Below are positions 9,116 to 20,800 of a DNA stretch of 53,278 bases, piece after piece. The notes beneath the pieces were generated by a model. That model was not told the DNA's origin. It made no database searches and saw only the letters and a program-made list of their open reading frames with translations. The number at the start of each line of letters is the position of its first letter. The first letter of the stretch is position 1. Source of the DNA: Caulochytrium protostelioides (taxonomy: Eukaryota; Chytridiomycota; Caulochytriomycetes; Caulochytriales; Caulochytriaceae); contig ML014239.1 in the NCBI GenBank assembly GCA_003615045.1, forward strand, positions 1 to 53,278. Reading direction: 5' to 3'. The position numbers were made by a program, and so were the translations under genes.

Positions 9116-12082
9116 ATGATCGATACCGCCTCGACGCCCATGGCGGCGCCGGCCCCCGGCCTCGACGAGAAAACCTTGCAGTTCCGCTCCTCGGCGGCCG
9201 CCGCGGCGCAGACGGTCAGCGCGGCCACGCCGCCGTTGCACGATAAGCGGCTGGGCCCCGACCGCCCCGGCGACGCGACGGCGGCGGCGGCGACGACGAC
9301 GATGCTGACGACGAGCGGCGGGTTGGCCACGACGACGGCGGCCACCAGCGCCGCCACCCACCGCACGCTGGTGATGGCGCCGCCGGCCGCCCTCACGACG
9401 TTGAGTCCGAGCATGAACGGCGTGGTCCCTCCCGGCCACGGCCACGGCCACGGCCCTGGCGGCGCTATGATGGGTCCTGCGGCCGCCAGCGGCACCGCCA
9501 GCGTCGGCGACCCCTCGTTGTCGTTCTACGACGACAACGACACGACGGCGCACGTGCCGTCGATGGCGTTCACGACGCCCTCGGCCATGCGGCCCATGTC
9601 GGCCGCGACCGCCGACGCGCCCCTCGCCTCGCCCGACGCGCCCGTCTCGCCCACGCTCAACGTGCTGCCCGCGGACCACGACCCGCGCGCCGACGACGCG
9701 CGCTCAAGACCGGACCACGCGGCGCCCGGGCTCGCGTCGAAGCCCCTGGCGTCCGCGAGCCCCGAGGGCGCCGTGCCGCCGCGTGCGCCGCAGGCCGCGG
9801 GCTCGCCGAAGGGCAGCGCCACCGACCTGAAGGGCAAGGCGGCGCGCAGCACGATCGTCACGACGGGCATCGCTGCGGGCGCGTCCAGCACCGGCCGCAG
9901 CTTCCCGTACGCGGCGCACATCTCGTCGCCGCTGTCGACGGCCGCCGTCTCCTCGGCGGACATGGCGCCGTCGCTGGTCGCCGACACCGACGGCGCGCTC
10001 ACCCGCAGCCCGGCGCCGCTCACCGCGGGCCGCCACTCGACGTCCTCGATGGCCGCGGGGCCGGGCCCGCGCTCGGCGGCGGCGGCGGCGGCGGCGGCGG
10101 CGCTCCCGTCGGCGGCGGACTCGGACGGCAGCGCGCCGCAGGGCTCGTGCGCATCCGTGGTGCCGAGCCTGCCCGACATCCGGGCAGGTCCCTCGGCGGC
10201 GTCGCGGGCGCACAAGACGCGGCCGCAGAGCCAGAGCCAGAGCGTCGCGTCGTTTCCGTCGCATCCGCACGGCGGCCGGCCGCAGGAGATGATGTCGGCG
10301 TCGCTGCCATCGTCGCCGGTGCGGTCGAAGACGACGTTTTTGGACGGCGGCGAGAGCGGGCACCAGCTCGGCGTCAACGGCCACGGCGGCGGCCCGGCGT
10401 CGGGCCGCACGGGCGTCCGCCGCAACAACTCGGACAACGTCGTGCTCGAGCGCCGCGCCGACCACCTCGGGCACCGCCCCAAGGTCGAGAAAGAGGTGCT
10501 CGTGGGGACGCCGGTGAAGGAAGGCCACGTGAACTACATGCTGATGTACGACATGCTCACGGGGATCCGCATCTCGGTGTCGCGGTGCACGGCGAAGCCT
10601 GAGCGCGAGCTGATGGGCCTGGACTTCAAGGCCGCGCACAAGCTGGCGTTCGATGTCACGGGCAACGAGCTGACCCCGTCGTCCAAGTACGACTTCAAGT
10701 TCAAGGACTATGCGCCGTGGGTCTTCCGCCTCATCCGCCAGGTATACCACGTGGACCCCGCCGACTACCTGCTGTCGCTGACGGGCAAGTACGTCTTGTC
10801 GGAGCTGGGCAGCCCGGGCAAATCGGGGAGCTTTTTTTACTACTCGCAGGACTACCGGTTCATCATCAAGACGATCCACCACAGCGAGCACAAGTTCATG
10901 ATGCACATCTTGCAGCGCTACTATGAGCACATCAAGAACAACCGCGAAACGCTGCTGTGCCGCATCTTTGGCTTGCACCGCGTCAAGCTCCCGGGCAACC
11001 GCAAGATCCACTTTGTCGTCATGGGCAACGTGTTCCCCTCGGGCAAGGACATCCACGAGAGCTACGACCTGAAGGGGTCGCTCGTCGGCCGGTACATCGA
11101 CGCGGCTGAGGAAGAGAAGAATCCGCGCGTCACGCTGAAGGACATGAACTGGGTCGGCCGGCAGCGCAAGCTCCAGCTCGGCCCGCAGAAGCGCGCCGCC
11201 TTCGTCGACCAGCTCGAGAAGGACGTGTCGTTCCTGGTGTCGCAGAAGATCATGGACTACTCGCTGCTCATCGGCTGCCACGACATGTCGCGCGGCAACC
11301 GCGACAACATCCGCGACAACACGCTGGCGGTCTTCGAGCCGGACCCGAAGAGCCTGACGCGGGGCCCGTCGACGCGGGCGAAGGCCAAGACCAGCGCCAA
11401 GACGAAAGCCGGGCCGGCGGGCAAGCGCGGCAGCAAGGCGCAGGCGATGAAGATGATCCTGGCGGAGTCCGAGGCCGTCGCTCTGGGCCCGTCGAACTCG
11501 ATCCTGCCGGAGGCCTCGCCGCCCGAGCGCCAGAACTGCCTGTTCTACTCGGACCACGGCGGGTTCCAGGCCACCGACCCGCTCGACCGGCCCCTGAACG
11601 AGATCTACTACATCGGGATCATCGACATCTTCACGAAGTACAACTACATCAAGAAGGGCGAGCACGTGCTCAAGTCGCTGAGCGGCAAGCGCAAGCTCAT
11701 CTCCTCCGTGCACCCGATCCTCTACGGCGCGCGCTTCCTGGCGTTCATGAAGGCCGCCGTCCGCGGCTGGCACCTGAAGAGCCTGCTCGTCGCCGAGCCC
11801 GACCCGGACGCGCCGCCGCTGGTCGTCGTCAACATGGGCGACGAGGAGGAGGACGACGAGTTCGATGTCGACGACGACGCGTCTGAAGAAGACGACGAGG
11901 ACGACGGCGACGAGGACGGCGTCGGCGTCGGCGACGGCGACGGCGACGGCGACGCGCGCGCCGACGAGCACGAGCGCGCCGACGCCGACGCCGTGGCACG
12001 CCAGAGCCCGGTCTCGCTGGCCGGGATCGATGCGATCCTGGACGGCGGGCCCGCGCATTCGTCGACCTCGGGGCTGGCGTAA
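9116..12082 (+). CDS. MSS4: phosphatidylinositol-4-phosphate 5-kinase (Mss4-type)
   Basis: Lipid kinase that makes PI(4,5)P2 from PI4P at the plasma membrane. The protein has 988 residues from the first in-frame ATG; the frame is open further upstream but without an ATG. About 450 N-terminal residues are Ala/Ser/Pro-rich and probably disordered. The PIPK domain runs from about residue 455 to 890. The glycine-rich loop SPGKSGSFFYY is followed by the lysine of FIIKT near residue 584. The catalytic motif IMDYSLLIG lies near 712 and the second metal motif IGIIDIFTKYN near 833. The activation loop keeps KKGEHVLKSL; glutamate at that place marks type I (PI4P-specific) enzymes rather than type II. 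A Lys/Ala-rich insert (about residues 745-800) separates the two catalytic motifs, and an Asp/Glu tail follows the domain, as is common in fungal Mss4. PI5P 4-kinase is excluded by the activation loop. Confidence 0.93.
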   Translation: MIDTASTPMAAPAPGLDEKTLQFRSSAAAAAQTVSAATPPLHDKRLGPDRPGDATAAAATTTMLTTSGGLATTTAATSAATHRTLVMAPPAALTTLSPSMNGVVPPGHGHGHGPGGAMMGPAAASGTASVGDPSLSFYDDNDTTAHVPSMAFTTPSAMRPMSAATADAPLASPDAPVSPTLNVLPADHDPRADDARSRPDHAAPGLASKPLASASPEGAVPPRAPQAAGSPKGSATDLKGKAARSTIVTTGIAAGASSTGRSFPYAAHISSPLSTAAVSSADMAPSLVADTDGALTRSPAPLTAGRHSTSSMAAGPGPRSAAAAAAAAALPSAADSDGSAPQGSCASVVPSLPDIRAGPSAASRAHKTRPQSQSQSVASFPSHPHGGRPQEMMSASLPSSPVRSKTTFLDGGESGHQLGVNGHGGGPASGRTGVRRNNSDNVVLERRADHLGHRPKVEKEVLVGTPVKEGHVNYMLMYDMLTGIRISVSRCTAKPERELMGLDFKAAHKLAFDVTGNELTPSSKYDFKFKDYAPWVFRLIRQVYHVDPADYLLSLTGKYVLSELGSPGKSGSFFYYSQDYRFIIKTIHHSEHKFMMHILQRYYEHIKNNRETLLCRIFGLHRVKLPGNRKIHFVVMGNVFPSGKDIHESYDLKGSLVGRYIDAAEEEKNPRVTLKDMNWVGRQRKLQLGPQKRAAFVDQLEKDVSFLVSQKIMDYSLLIGCHDMSRGNRDNIRDNTLAVFEPDPKSLTRGPSTRAKAKTSAKTKAGPAGKRGSKAQAMKMILAESEAVALGPSNSILPEASPPERQNCLFYSDHGGFQATDPLDRPLNEIYYIGIIDIFTKYNYIKKGEHVLKSLSGKRKLISSVHPILYGARFLAFMKAAVRGWHLKSLLVAEPDPDAPPLVVVNMGDEEEDDEFDVDDDASEEDDEDDGDEDGVGVGDGDGDGDARADEHERADADAVARQSPVSLAGIDAILDGGPAHSSTSGLA

Positions 12083-12411
12083 GCCCCTGAGATGCCGAGC
12101 CGTCCGACGCCCACCCTGCTACTGCCACGAGTCGCTTGTGGTGACCCGTGGCCGTGCTGTTGTCTTTCATGGGTCATGCGTGCGCCGGCGTCGGTGTTTC
12201 TCTGGATGCGTCGCCATCATATGAATTCCACCGATACGAGCCCATCATAGGACACTACGAAGAAAAAAAAATATATATCAAAGCAATAGGGGGCGGGTAC
12301 GGGCGGATCCCGGGCTTGGCAGACGAGGAGCCCCCGCGGGTCTGGCCGTCATCGTCGGGGTCGTCGTTGGCGTGGTCGGAGTTTCCGTCCTTGATCGATC
12401 GATCGACCCGC
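12083..12411. other. convergent 3' spacer with A/T tract
   Basis: This stretch of 329 bp separates the tail-to-tail PIP5K and ketopantoate-reductase genes. The sequence becomes AT-rich at about 12225-12290, with a run of A followed by ATATAT (12265-12280). That island can supply polyadenylation signals to both strands. I see no RNA gene here. Confidence 0.6.
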
Positions 12412-13524
12412 CTAGGAGGCCTCCACGGGCGCAAAGAGGGTTTCCGGGGTGCGGCGCACGATTCCGAGCCGCTGGGCTTCATAGTACTTGACGGCCGCGT
12501 ACAGCCGCCGGCACACCGGCACGTCGATGCCCTTCTTTTCGGCGAGCTGGATGATGGCGCCCTGGAAGTAGTCGATCTCTGTCTGGCGCTTGTGCTGGAA
12601 GTCGTCGTACATGCTGCTGCGAGCGCCCGGGACGGCGCGCGCGACGAGGGCCCAGAGCGGGCGGAACAGCACATTGGGCAGCAGCAGGAGGTAGCGGAGC
12701 AGCCAGAGGGGCACGGGGAAGCTCGTGGTGTACTTCATGTGGTGGGCGCGGTACACGGCCATGGCCTCCGCGTAGCACTGGGCGATGAGCACGCGCGTCC
12801 AGCGCTGGCCATACTCGTCCTTCATCTCGAGCCCCGAGAGCGCCGAGACGGCGTTGTGGAGGTTGACGATGAGCTTGCCGTTCATCACGGGGCCCATGTC
12901 GCGGCAGACGGTGGCGGCGACGTCGTTCGCGCCCAGGAGGCGCGCGAGCAGCCGGCCCGCCTCCGAGGCGTCCAGCGTCCAGTGCCCGGCGGACATGGGT
13001 CGGTAGTCGCCGGGCGCGACGGCGACCACGTTGAAGGGACACATGGCCAGCGCGACCCGGGCCTCGGGCATCAGCGCGTGGATGTCCTTGTCCATCATGA
13101 TACCGTTCTGCATCGTGACGATGGGCACCCGCGCGCCCCAGTGCGCCACATCCGGCACGAGCTTGGCGGTCGCCAGCCGCTTCGTCGACAGCACCGCCGC
13201 GGCCGGCACGACGCCGGGCTCGGCGGCCTCGAAGTCTGCGACGCACGTGTACACGGCATACCGGTCCGGCGGGATGCGGACCGCCGGCTGGTCGACGCCG
13301 CGGCACCCGTGGAGCCCGTGCGCCGCGAGGGCCGCGCCGACGTGCGGGCGTCCGATGAAGACCACGCGCGCGACGCCCGGCTTGAGCAGCAGCGCGCTGC
13401 CGAAGGCGATGCCCACGGCGCCGGCGCCCAGGATGACGATCGTCGGCACGGCAACGGCGTCGGCGGCGTCGGCGGCAGCTGCCGGCGGCGTCGGCGGCGG
13501 CGTCGGCGAGGCCGGCTCAGGCAT
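12412..13524 (-). CDS. ketopantoate reductase family (ApbA/PanE) oxidoreductase
   Basis: NADPH-dependent reductase family that makes pantoate for pantothenate and CoA synthesis. From the ATG at 13524 the protein has 370 residues. A Pro/Ala-rich leader is followed by the Rossmann motif VILGAGAVGIAFG (glycines at about 33, 35 and 38). The family motif IVTMQNG is present. MGPVMNGKLIVNLHNAVSAL carries the expected catalytic lysine, and the C-terminal helix motif KRQTEIDYFQG matches PanE. A hydrophobic stretch at about residues 270-298 (PLWLLRYLLLLPNVLF and onward) sits between these halves and is absent from the short bacterial enzymes. The frame is open to 13833, with in-frame ATGs at 13707 and 13833, but that extension is Arg/Pro/His-rich and looks like leader. 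It could be a family member acting on another 2-oxo acid. Confidence 0.85.
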   Translation of the reverse strand: MPEPASPTPPPTPPAAAADAADAVAVPTIVILGAGAVGIAFGSALLLKPGVARVVFIGRPHVGAALAAHGLHGCRGVDQPAVRIPPDRYAVYTCVADFEAAEPGVVPAAAVLSTKRLATAKLVPDVAHWGARVPIVTMQNGIMMDKDIHALMPEARVALAMCPFNVVAVAPGDYRPMSAGHWTLDASEAGRLLARLLGANDVAATVCRDMGPVMNGKLIVNLHNAVSALSGLEMKDEYGQRWTRVLIAQCYAEAMAVYRAHHMKYTTSFPVPLWLLRYLLLLPNVLFRPLWALVARAVPGARSSMYDDFQHKRQTEIDYFQGAIIQLAEKKGIDVPVCRRLYAAVKYYEAQRLGIVRRTPETLFAPVEAS

Positions 13525-14898
13525 CCGCGGGCGTCTCTGACGGCGGGGAAGGCCAGGGTGGCGGCCCAGGCCCGGAGTCGACGAGGCGGCGGAGGGCGAC
13601 GAACCGCGGGCCAGGAGGGGTTCATGCAGGTCGAAGGCCGAAGGAGGGGTTCGGCACGGTTTGGTGGCGCTGCGGGGTCGTGGTGAAGCCCGTGGCTGCT
13701 GGCTCATGACCAGGCACGTGGCCACATGGAATGACGGTCGAGCCCGTGGCAACGACGGCATCAGGGTCAACCCCACGATCGCGCCCCCGGGAAGGCCCTC
13801 CGTCGTGTGATGGGTCCGGGTCACGAGGGCCATGAAGTCTCTCTTGCGGATCGCGGATCGCGGATCGCGGCGGGATCGCAGCTGGAGGAGCCGTCATACT
13901 CCCCGAGCGGATCGAGACGAGGGTTGATCCGGCACGGGGGCTTTCTCCCACGCGCACCGTCAGCCGATCGGTGGATGGTGCCCCTGCCCGACACCCCTGA
14001 AGCCTCCTTCATGCACGCCGAAGGGTCCCCGCTTGGCGTGTTTTGGGTTTCGGTGAGGTCGGTGAGGTCGGTGACTCGCCCGGCATGACAATCTTGACGA
14101 TCGCGCACGCTTAGGGCAGGACGATCCTGGTGCTCGGAAGCGGGTGACGGGATGCCCCACCGCGACACGGGTGATGGCAGGAGCAACGCTGGCGCATCCC
14201 GGCTTCGATCTGTCCTCGACGCCGTATCATGTCCATGCCGTCTTTGGTGCCCCTGATCGATCGGTCTGTGCGACCCGCGGCGAGCCCCGCCTGGGAGGCC
14301 GGCCGGCGGTCCCGGGATCGGCCCCGACCCCCGGTGCCTGTGTTCCTGGGCCGTTTTGCGATGATGGACAACTCGCGGGCGATCGCCGCATCAGGCACCA
14401 GATAGGGGGGAGCGGCCCAGGCCCAGGCGACGCCGGCGCACCCCCCCAGCACGAGGCGGCACGAAGGCGGCGGGCGTGACCCGCTGCATGCGCCGCTTTT
14501 GAGGGCGGTCGCGCCGATCGTGTCTCCATCCACGCCGTCTGGCGTATGGACTCCTCGCGGCCTCTCGCGTCCCCCGTCCGAGCTTGATGGGGTCGTGCTG
14601 ACGCATCCTCGCCCACGCATCCTCGCCAACGTCTACGAACGTCCAACGGAGACGGATCTCCGCCAGCGGACATCGTCGCAGCGTGTCCTCGCGTTCGGCA
14701 TCCTGTGCTCGCCACCCGCGATCCATCGCTCCTACGGCCGGAGCTCCGAGCGTGCCGAGCGCATGTCTTCATCCTCGTGGATACCACGACGTCGCCCCGT
14801 GCTGTGGGTCTCGCCCGCGCCGCCGCGCCTTGTTGGCTGACGCGTTGGAGACCCTGACGCGGGAGCGACCGGGCCAACCGGGGTTCGGATCGCCCGCC
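13525..14898. other. divergent promoter region of the reductase and dynein-2 heavy chain genes
   Basis: This space of 1.37 kb separates two divergent genes. I see short direct repeats (GCGGATC x3 at 13846-13866; a 9-bp GGTCGGTGA-like repeat at about 14053-14080), a CACGTG at 13715-13720, and no convincing gene. Frames on both strands are composition artefacts. Confidence 0.55.
13846..13866. repeat. (GCGGATC)3 tandem repeat
   Basis: Three exact 7-bp units, followed by a partial fourth, lie about 320 bp upstream of the reductase start on the opposite strand. Confidence 0.8.
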
Positions 14899-17800
14899 AT
14901 GGCGGCCTCCGATGCCGCCACCGCCGCCCTCACGGCGTGGCTCACCGCCGCGTGGCAGCCGTCCCAGGCCTGCGCCGCCGACGCCCCCGTCGTCGCCATC
15001 GCGCCGGCGACGCTCGCGGCCTTCGAGACGTTTCTGCGGACGCCGGCCGAGCGGCTGCGCTTCCTCGTGCCCACGAGCGCCGCCGCCGACGGCGCGTTCG
15101 CGCTCGCCGTCCACCGCCCGCCGCCCGCCGCGGCCGGGGACCGCGGCGCCGTCGCCGTCGCCGTCGTGAAGCGCGCGCCCGTCGTGACGCCGGCGCAGCC
15201 GCTCGCGGCGCAGCTCGTCGCGCTGCTCTTCGGCCCGCACGACACGGCGCGCGACGTGTTCGCGCTGATCCAGTGCGCGCTGGGCCCCGAGGTCGCGCGC
15301 GCGGCCGACGGCGTGCCGGACGCCGCCGTTCAGCAGGCCCTCGACCGGCTCTACCGCCACGTGGCGCCCGACGCCGACGGGGCCGCCGCCACGCCGCTCG
15401 TCGCCCGTGCCGGCGTGATCGACGCCATGGCGCTGCTCAAGCCGGCGCTCGCCGCGTCCGGCCAGCTCCGCAGCAACAGCGAAGTCCAGCGGAGCGCGCG
15501 CAGCGTCGTCGCGTGGTTCAAGCGCCCCGAGTCCGACGAGCCCGCCGACGCCGACGCCGCCGACCCGAGCGAGAGGCTCGCCGGGCTCGTCGAACACCTG
15601 CAGTTCCTGTGGGCCAGCAGCGGCTACCAGCCGGGCGCGCAGGCCGTGTTCTTGCGGCTTCTCTGGCAGGCGGCCGCCCTGCTCTGCCACCAGCTCCAGA
15701 GCGTGCTGGCGGCGCGCGTCGGATACCTCGACGACCACTGCGACGTGGGCCTGCTGGACGACGCGATCCAGCTGGTGCACAGCGTGGAAGACGCCGCCAC
15801 CCGCTTTGGCGAGACGCCGCCAGGGTCGTCGTCGCCGTCGTCCTCGACCGCCGAGGCGGACGAGGAGACCTATGCCACGTGGCAGGCGACGGTGCTCGGC
15901 ATGAAGCACCGCGCGGCGGCGCTGGCCAGCCTGCTCCGAGCGCACCAGCAAGCCCTGGCGTTTGCCCGCGAGCACGAGATCGACCCGTCCAGCGACGCCG
16001 CGCTACGGTCGCTCCAGGGCCCGCTCGCGCGGGTGCGGCTCGAGGCGGCGCTGGCCATGCCCGCGCACCACTTCGCGGCCCTCGTGCAAGTGGCGCAGCA
16101 CCACCTGCAGCCCCTCGAGGCCCTGATCGAGCCGATGCTCCTGAGCAGCTATGCGGACGCGCCGATGGCGCGGCTGCTCGCCGGGCTGCAGGCCTACCCG
16201 GACCTCTTCCAGCGACCGTTTGTCGCGCAGCGCATCGAAGCGCCGATGGCCGAGGCGATGCGGGCGGTGATGCGCGACGCGCGCGCGCTGATTTGCGACG
16301 CGGACCCCTCGCCGGACGCCGCCGCCCGCGGCCATGCCCGCCCCCCGCGCCGCGGGTCCCGGCCCCGGTCCGCGCGGCTGGCGCAGCACTCGCCGCGCCT
16401 GCAGGCCATGACCCAGGTCCGCATGATGCAGGCCCACCTCGCGCAGCTCGCCGTCATGGCGCGCCGCGACCCCGCGCTCGATGCCGAGATGCAGCAGGTC
16501 CAGCGGGACCTGGAACAGCACCAGCAGCAGCTCGTGCAGGCCTGGCTTGACGCGGTGATGGCCCTGGGACTCCCGCCGCCGTCGACGTCGACGTCGACGA
16601 CGCACCACGAGCTGGACCGGCTGTTTGCCTTTGACGAGGCCGGGTTCCTGCGGGTCTACTACGACGAGCGATGGGTGGCGCTCGCGCACGATCTCCAGCA
16701 GCTCGCCGTGCTCGGCATCCCCGTCCCGAACGCCATCGCGCAGCAGAGCCAGCAGTCGGCCCATCTGCAGCGGTACGGACGGATGCTGCGCCACGTGGCG
16801 CAGATCTACAACACGCTGGGCGACCGCATCTGGCCCTTCCTCCGGCCCTTGCTGGTGCAGGACGCGGTGGCGTTCGAGCAGATCGTGACGACGCGGCGGC
16901 CCGAGGACGCGGCGGCGCGCGGGTCGTCGAGTATGGACGACGTGGTCCGCGCGATGGTGAGCGCGGCGCAGCAGCTCGAGAGCCAGAACACGGCGCTCCA
17001 GCAGACCCACCGCCACGTGGTCGCCCAGATCGAGGCGCTGCTCGAGCTCGACTACGTGGCCGACATGGACGCGATCAAGGCGCGGATCGGCGCGATGAAG
17101 CACCACGTCAACCGGTTTCTGGCCCAGACGTTTGCCGAGCCCCGGGCCCCGGCCGCGGCCGCGGTGCAGACGTGGCTCACGCAGCTCGACCGGCACCTCC
17201 TGACGGTGCTGCGCCACACGATGCGCCAGGCCGTGCTCGCCGTCGCGGACCGCCACGCCGCGGCATGCGAGGTGGTGCTGCTTGTGGCGCCGGACACCGA
17301 GGACGTCGTGCCCCAGGTCGTGCCCTCGATCGACGCGCTCCGCGCAACGCTGTACGACCGCATCCAGCACGTGCTGTCGCTGCACACGGCGCTGCCCACG
17401 TTTGATGCGCACGCGGCTGCGGCGCTGCTGGACGCGTACCTGGGCGCCGCGCAGGACGCGAACGCGCCGTACGTCGTGGCGGCGTATACGCGCGCCCACG
17501 CGGCGCTCGACGACGTGGCCGCCGCGCTGGCGCGGCTCGCGCTGCTCGTGATGCCGAGCCGCGCCCAGGTCGAGCAGATGGCCGCTGCGTCCGTGACGAT
17601 GGCGACGCCCGACGCCGTCGCGGCCGCGATCGATGCGCTCAAGGAGCAGGGCCGCAAGACGGAGCGCCTGCCGAGCGTCCTGGCCGTCCGCGGCCTCACG
17701 CTCGCGCTCGCGCCGTTCAAGCGCGGCCGCGACGACCAGCTCCAGGTCGTGCTCGACGTGTTGATCAACCACATCCGGCGGCACGTGACGACACGGCTGC

Positions 17801-20800
17801 AGACGGTGCAGGCGTTCTGCGAGGGCGCCGAGCAGCTGAGCCGCATGCGGCCGACGGATCTGGCGAGCCTGCGTGCCGCCCAGGCGCTCAACCAGCAGCT
17901 GAAGGGCATGCAGGCCGACCATGCCAGCGTCGTCAAGGAGCTCAGCGCCTGGTACCGCCTGTACCGCACCACGGCGCCCGCCGCCGAGCTCGGCGACGAC
18001 GCGCGCCTCGTGTCCGAAGACGTGCTGAGCCTCGCGGCGATCCCGGCGCTCGAGTCGCGCCACGAGCAAGCGATGGTGATCCTCGAAGGGTTCGAGATGC
18101 TGCTCGACGAGCAAAAGTCAGGTTTGGCGGACCGCACCAAGCAGCGCCAGACCGAGCTGCTCGCGCGCCTGCAGGATCTCGTAGAACAGATGACCCGCGA
18201 GCCGCCCGACTGGGGCACGATGGACGGGCTCGCCGGCGGTGGCACAGCAGGCACGGCCTCTAACGACCACGAGCGCATCGGTGAGCGCGTGCGGGCCAAT
18301 CTGGCGCAGACGCGGCTGGAGCGGTATACGTCGCTCGCCGAGCAGTATCAGCAGCAGTATGCGGAGATCGTCGAGACGTGTCAGGCCTTCTATGTGCCGC
18401 TGCTGCCCGAGCTGCAGACGTTGTCGACGGCAGCGCTGCAGCGTGCGGCGCAGATGCGCGTGGAAGCGACATGGCACACGCGCTTCACGGCCGAGGTCGC
18501 AAGCCTCATGACCGAGAGCCTCGTGGTCGCCAAGACGAAGGCCGCGGAGATCATGAAGGGGCTCAGCGCCTGGCAGGCCGACCTCGAGCGGGAGATCCAG
18601 TCGCTGGACCCCCCCGCGGCGATGAGGACGTCGGGAGAAGGCCCGACGCCCGCCTCGGCGCAAGGCGCGTCGCTGCGCGCGCTGCTCAGCCAGACGCTCA
18701 CGATCCGGGCGTTCCTGCCGGTCGTGCTGCAGCAGCTGGCCATTGAGAACTGGGCTTCGGAGCACTGGTCGCAGTTTGCCCAGCTAACGGGCATCGCCAT
18801 CACGCGGCTCGAAGACCTGACGCTCGCGCGGCTCGTAGCGCGTAAGGACGCCATCGTGCCGCAGCTCGAAGCGCTGCGCCAGATGGACCAGCGCGCCGCG
18901 GGGCAGGTCTTTATCCGCCGCACGCTCGATGAGCTCGACCTGTGGAGCTTCCAGGCCGTGTTCGAGTTCATCCCGGGCACCGCGACCGGCCCCGCAGCGT
19001 GCATGCTCATCAAGAACTGGGCCGCGCTGCACCAGCAGATTGCGAACCACATGAGTCTTGTCGCGTCCCTCCAGGACAGCAGTAGCAGCAATGGCAGCAG
19101 CAGCAATGGCAAGAGCAGCGCGCCGTATGCCGACCGCATTCAGCTCTGGGAGACCCGCTTGGGCCAGCTCGAACAGGTGCTCCAGCGCCTCGGCCACGTG
19201 CAGCGCCAGTGGATCTATCTGCTGCCCATCTTTACCCGTCCCGGGGTCGCTTTTGACGAGCAAGACCGGTTCCTGCGCACCGACGCGATCGTCCAGTCGA
19301 TCCTCAAGGGGATCCAGCGCGACGGATCGCGCGTGACCGCAGTCCTCGACCGGAGCGACACCGCCGCCGCCGCGCTGGACCGTATCAACCACGATCTCGA
19401 TCTCTGCCACCGCGCCCTGCTCGCCTTCCTCGAGACGAAGCGCCATGCCTTCCCGCGACTCTTCTTTATGGGCGACGAGGACGCGCTCGAGCTGCTCGGA
19501 CGGGGCGCTGACCCTAAAATGATAGGCCAGCACATTCAGAAACTGTTTGCCGGCGTCGCCCGCGTGCATTTTGCCGAAACGGCGACCGAGCCCTCGGCCA
19601 CGGCGCCAGAACGATCGATCACCGCGATGGAGTCCAACGACGGCGAGGTTGTCCCCTTCGAGACGCCGGTCGCAGTGACGGCCAAGCCGGAGCAGTGGCT
19701 GCTGCAGTTTGAGGCGGCCATGCGCGCGACTCTGGAGCACCGCCTGGGCCGGCTGACGTCGGGCAGCGCCACCGCCGACCTCGAGGCCGAACCGATCCAA
19801 GTCGTCGGGCTCGCCGGACAGATCGCCTTCACGCGCGCCACTGAAGAAGCGATCGCGCGCGCTGCACTTCCAACGCTCGTCGAATCATACCGCCAGCAGC
19901 TGGCCTCGCTGACGCAGATGCGCCGGCGGCCGGGCACCTCACGGCTGATGCAGCTGAAGCTGCGCCACCAGATCCTTGACACGATTCATTACGTGCGGGT
20001 CCTCGAGCAGCTGCAGGCACGCGGGGTGGCCCGCGTCAGCGACTGGCATTGGCAGACCCAGATGCGCGCGTATGCGCCATCGCGCCGATTCGGCCCAGGG
20101 TTCGAGGGCTGTCACGTGGTCCAAATGGCCGACCACGTAGTGCGCGTCGGGTATGAGTACCAGGGCATCGCCGCCAAGCTCGTGCACACGCCACTCACCG
20201 ACCGCTGCTACCTGACGCTGACCCAAGCGATGGCCGCCGGCCGCGGCGGCAACCCCTTCGGCCCGGCGGGCACGGGCAAGACCGAGTCCGTTAAGGCGCT
20301 TGCGGCCCAGCTCGGTCGCGGCTGTCTCGTGTTTAACTGCGACGAGGGGCTCGATCTGAAAAGTATGGCGCGCATCCTGGAGGGTCTGGCGCGCCAGGGC
20401 GCCTGGGGCTGCTTCGACGAGTTCAACCGGCTCTCGCCGGGCGTCCTGTCCGGCCTCAGCCAGCTCATTGCTGCCATCCAGTCGAAGCAGATTGCGGCGA
20501 TTCAGCAGGCCCCGTCGGCGATGCCGTCTTCCGTGCTGGCAAGCTCCAATACGCCGGCACTCGCTGGATCCGACACCCCCGTGCACCCCGACACGGGCAT
20601 CTTTGTGACGCTCAATCCGCCGACGGAAGAGTATGGCGGCCGCCAAGATCTGCCTGAGAACCTGAAGGGCCTGTTCCGCTCGGTGGCCATGACGCTGCCC
20701 GACGCGACGCTGATCGCCCAGACGATCCTGCTGACCGACGGCTTTACCCACGGCCACGTGCTCGGCACCAAAATGGCGCACATTCTCTCTTACTGCGCCA

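Noticed and set aside
9704-12058. 784-codon open frame antisense to the PIP5K gene
   Set aside because: It lies wholly opposite a certain kinase domain and translates to Val/Arg/Asp/His-rich sequence with no domain; GC-rich coding DNA commonly leaves the antisense frame open.
14683-14898. N-terminal extension of the dynein-2 heavy chain
   Set aside because: The frame is open to a GTG but contains no ATG before 14899, and the encoded residues look like leader.
16003-18114. 703-codon minus-strand frame inside DYNC2H1
   Set aside because: Shadow of the dynein tail; composition is His/Arg/Val/Leu without any family signature.
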